NCBI GenBank assembly: GCA_018266795.1
Contig: JAFDZV010000033.1
Coordinates: forward strand, 62,001-126,000
Direction of reading: 5' to 3'
DNA length: 64,000 nucleotides
Source: Bacteroidota bacterium
GTDB lineage: Bacteria > Bacteroidota > Ignavibacteria > OLB7
The notes beneath the pieces are model-generated. The model did not search any database. It had not been told where the DNA came from and saw only the letters and a program-made list of their open reading frames with translations. Positions within the stretch are counted from its first letter, which is position 1; every line of letters starts with the position of its first letter. Of the stretch, positions 62,701 through 64,000 are shown piece by piece. A program made the translations under genes and the position numbers.

Positions 62701-63156
62701 CGGTGCATCACCGATCACGCCGTAGTCGATAACCCCGTCGAATCCATCGTTGACCACGTCCGGAACGCGCATGTCGTCCCAGTATGCAGCGATGTGCGGC
62801 GTGTTGGCAAGAGTGTAGTTGAAACCGCCGCTCCCATCGCAGTCGCCGGACATCGTGGTAAGCTGATTGAGCCAGCAGGGTGAAACAGGAAGCGGGCCGA
62901 ACCCGATCAACCCGTTTGAACTTGCCGTGAACTGGGTGTAGGCCTGGCCATCGAACACGAACGAGAATCCGATGCTCTTGGGATCCGAGGTCTCATCATC
63001 GGCACCCGCCGTGAGAAGCGGAGAGGTGAACGGTGGCTCCATCCACTCGCTCTGGCTAACCTGGAAGCCATAATCGGCGAGGCTCGCTCGCATCTCCGAT
63101 GTTGCCATCATCAGCGCTATCATAGCGCCGACGATCAAGAAATAACGCTTTCGCAT
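59779..63156 (-). CDS. Choice-of-anchor D T9SS-secreted protein
   Basis: The protein has 1125 aa. I chose the ATG at 63156: it has TAGGAG nine bases upstream and gives a signal peptide (KRYFLIVGAMIALMMATSEMRASL). Residues ~60-260 are a nidogen-like/adhesin N-terminal region (GFSFVFDGQAYTQFTASSNGLIGF). The rest consists of repeated ASH/choice-of-anchor D immunoglobulin-like domains (VNIGTLPLTLGTPALSGANAADFTL, LAPGQTEYLEVTFQPTTSG). The C-terminus is a T9SS type-A domain (IPNPGRDQVQISYVLP, LPSGQYHYRLNANG, MVVVR). It should be a cell-surface or matrix protein. Confidence 0.9.
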   Translation of the reverse strand: MRKRYFLIVGAMIALMMATSEMRASLADYGFQVSQSEWMEPPFTSPLLTAGADDETSDPKSIGFSFVFDGQAYTQFTASSNGLIGFGPLPVSPCWLNQLTTMSGDCDGSGGFNYTLANTPHIAAYWDDMRVPDVVNDGFDGVIDYGVIGDAPNRILVISYRNIETDYFDFNYSSFQVRLYEGTNRIEFYYDYLNPNYNNNGASIGMATSSTNFLSVSPDWEGASTSTTEVNDYFYPSGPQIPGGTVYEFVPCQIEFTGDLSQGGTVGMLDGDVLLSDKQAENFSTTTWLPFSMGLESVCSDRNYTATITGLNANDYSIDPDNGTVSSEFPTTPSIIFHPTGIGVRRAQLTIADDRGNSRTFNLAATSIPRIEWIGNIDQGGTPTMANRDALMGNIHVRHGESGDFTPLSLMNISENQEEAPPAQVTYSIRGISGGQYTINPSNDAVSAGGTITPTITFSPRYIGTILDSLVVTADGETRVFALTAVSDGTDATLSINNEVVTNQSQLFVNQYSCSGVGPITLRLDVKNIGTFPFDITGVDFFLTDTTYTQGQPSYPLRWDSQENPVRSNDYVITEQPPVIPITSAQTHLPLTVDVGTTKTFYLTFISQEPGKRFARAFIHTNSEVLMDNDPNGEPTQGLLSFALYGRGTGGQLSDNPNGGLPKSVLLPATGVGDSSDATVTLFNTGTCDLRIGMNSFTFTGDDADEFKVISMPSAPANVIDPTTNDLVLAPGQFASVTARFHPSQIGSRRATMRLQTSDSSIVVPGITERGSYYLDFYGNGSNGVYANSLDFGNVVISATTADHADASIHLVNLTSAPVTIASVALSGPDAADFGPVSGSFPTSFTLMPTNSTDIAVRFAPTAGSTPGDRNAVATFTTTDGITINATLHGVAGTRDVSANPGTLAFAVSAGKLQRKNVKIVNIGTLPLTLGTPALSGANAADFTLGSLPRLVLAPGQTEYLEVTFQPTTSGSTSSASITIPSDASTGPVIITLNGSARTSLAGGGDPSQAITGGGLHDADIASQAELLVADVAGESTVNGITLRQSIPNPGRDQVQISYVLPQRGDATLELYDANGALVRIVDQGHREAGERTVTVDVSALPSGQYHYRLNANGVMLTRSMVVVR

Positions 63157-63755
63157 AATGCACGTGCTCCTAATGGGATGGGATGACGGCCGAAACCGTT
63201 GTGCCACCGGTTCCGACATTTCTTTTCGAAGCATAGCAGTCCCCATCGTGGGGGATGCCACAATGCCTGTCCAGCCGGGTTATCGACAAGGATGCTCGCC
63301 GTAGGCGCGGCGTTCACGCAGTGGATACATTTCGCATGCTGGACACAGGCGAAAAGAACTTGTCGCGTAGCTCGGGGTGTTAGTTTTTCAACTGAGCAAT
63401 CGCTTCAAAAACGATCTTACGTAGTTCGTTCCGATTATGAAAGGCCATTATCCACAGATAATGCCCTGTCGGGGAGGACTATGTGAAGAGCCACAACCGT
63501 TGGAACGGCAGCGGCGGGAAGAATTACGAGCGGCCGTGTGTGTGATCAAGCTGGCCACTATCAGATCGTTGGATCCGTTCCGCGCGGGGTGGGGCGCCGG
63601 AACGCAACACACTGACAAATGGGGGGTAATTACATGACCCGATTTCAACGTGAAACATCACATTGAAGACCGGTCGTTTGCAAAAAAGCTTTCAAATATC
63701 GAAATGGAGGAACTCCTGTGCAAGATTCTTCTCATAAGGACTGGGGTAAATCCTC
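63157..63755. other. Gene-free stretch between mutS and the choice-of-anchor-D gene
   Basis: This 599-base region lies downstream of mutS and upstream of the T9SS gene, both minus. It is visibly AT-richer than its neighbours (runs such as GTTAGTTTTTCAACTG and CAAAAAAGCTTTCAAATATCG). It should hold the T9SS gene promoter. A GTG frame at 63718 with a GGAGG box reads into the mutS tail in antisense; I do not call it a gene. Confidence 0.5.
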
Positions 63756-64000
63756 TCAGCGAGCAGCCATGTTCCTCAGTCGTTCGAGTTCGCTCAGGGC
63801 CTGCATTGGAGTAAGGTTGTCCAGGTCGATCGCCTCTATATGAGTACGCAGTTGCTCCAGCATCGGATCGGCGGCGATCTCGAAGAGTGATATCTGCGGC
63901 GTGCGCTCCTCCGGGTGCGAGCGGCGGAGCGAACGGGTCCGGTCGCGAGCGATCCTTCCGCGCGCGGCCGCCTCCGCCAGTCCCTCCTCCGTACCGCCGA
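63756..64000 (-). CDS. mutS: DNA mismatch repair protein MutS, C-terminal fragment
   Basis: The frame is open from the window edge and ends with TGA at 63758-63756 (80 codons plus the stop). The last residues QISLFEIAADPMLEQLR and IDLDNLTPMQALSELERL match the conserved MutS C-terminus: a Q-x-S-L-F block, then D-x-D-x-L-T-P-x-x-A-L. The segment upstream (GLAEAAARGRIARDRTRSLRRS) fits the variable linker that precedes it. The catalytic core lies outside the window. Confidence 0.9.
   Translation of the reverse strand, partial: GGTEEGLAEAAARGRIARDRTRSLRRSHPEERTPQISLFEIAADPMLEQLRTHIEAIDLDNLTPMQALSELERLRNMAAR

Noticed and set aside
59755-62883. 1042-codon open frame on the plus strand
   Set aside because: It is wholly antisense to the choice-of-anchor-D gene, which has a signal peptide, domains and a sorting domain. 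The translated sequence is Arg/Val/Ala-rich without any domain. High GC in third positions gives long antisense frames here.

Overview
The window comes from a GC-rich bacterium of the Bacteroidota/Chlorobiota superphylum, most like the Kapabacteria/Ignavibacteria/Rhodothermota branches. Three things point there. Six proteins end in a type IX secretion (T9SS) type-A sorting domain, with tails of the form PSGTY(Y/I)..L followed by VV(R/K/H). Several proteins are of the choice-of-anchor, LVIVD and SdrD kinds common in that group. The housekeeping set is RadA, LexA, DapD, PdxJ, MutS, RodZ and a PBP1A-type enzyme. The exact lineage is an inference. No rRNA, tRNA, CRISPR array, insertion sequence or prophage was seen.

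Layout. 1-6.3 kb (minus): an oligopeptide ABC transporter in the order lipoprotein binding protein, two permeases, one ATPase, with a terminator after the binding-protein gene; a membrane glycosyltransferase-like gene follows and is cut by the edge. 6.6-21.8 kb (mostly plus): a secreted glycoside-hydrolase-like T9SS protein, an LpxH-type phosphoesterase, an aldehyde dehydrogenase, a DEDDh exonuclease (minus, apparently with an AUC start), a small unknown protein, two envelope proteins (T9SS cargo and OmpA), a cytochrome/beta-propeller lipoprotein and an LVIVD T9SS protein. 21.9-25.6 kb (minus): a SurA-like foldase and a lytic transglycosylase. 25.9-31.2 kb (plus): a small gene overlapping a phospholipase-D-like lipoprotein gene, a CrtA-like monooxygenase, an RsbU-type phosphatase and RodZ. 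31.4-41 kb: phytoene synthase (minus), radA, lexA, a cyclase with a DUF1835 protein (minus), dapD and a PBP1A. 41-46.6 kb (minus): an AddA-like helicase-nuclease and a T9SS protein with four tandem repeats. 46.9-51.1 kb (plus): a MetH C-terminal half carrying an inserted GNAT acetyltransferase-like domain, then a two-gene AAA-ATPase module of lower GC. 51.5-56 kb (plus): a 55-residue peptide, a large SdrD-like T9SS protein and a lipoprotein. 56.1-64 kb (minus): an MBL hydrolase, cysteine desulfurase, a DUF2203 protein, pdxJ, a large choice-of-anchor-D T9SS protein, and the 3' end of mutS.

The common theme is the cell envelope: exported and T9SS proteins, peptidoglycan enzymes, an OmpA protein, lipid A biosynthesis and periplasmic folding. 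DNA maintenance genes (radA, lexA, helicase-nuclease, exonuclease, mutS) are scattered among them. The two most unusual loci are the MetH-GNAT fusion (46902-49235) and the AAA-ATPase plus small EVH-motif protein module (49474-51113).

Limits: all family calls come from motif reading without database searches. Many start codons were chosen from signal peptides or family N-termini rather than from strong ribosome binding sites. Hairpins were read by eye.
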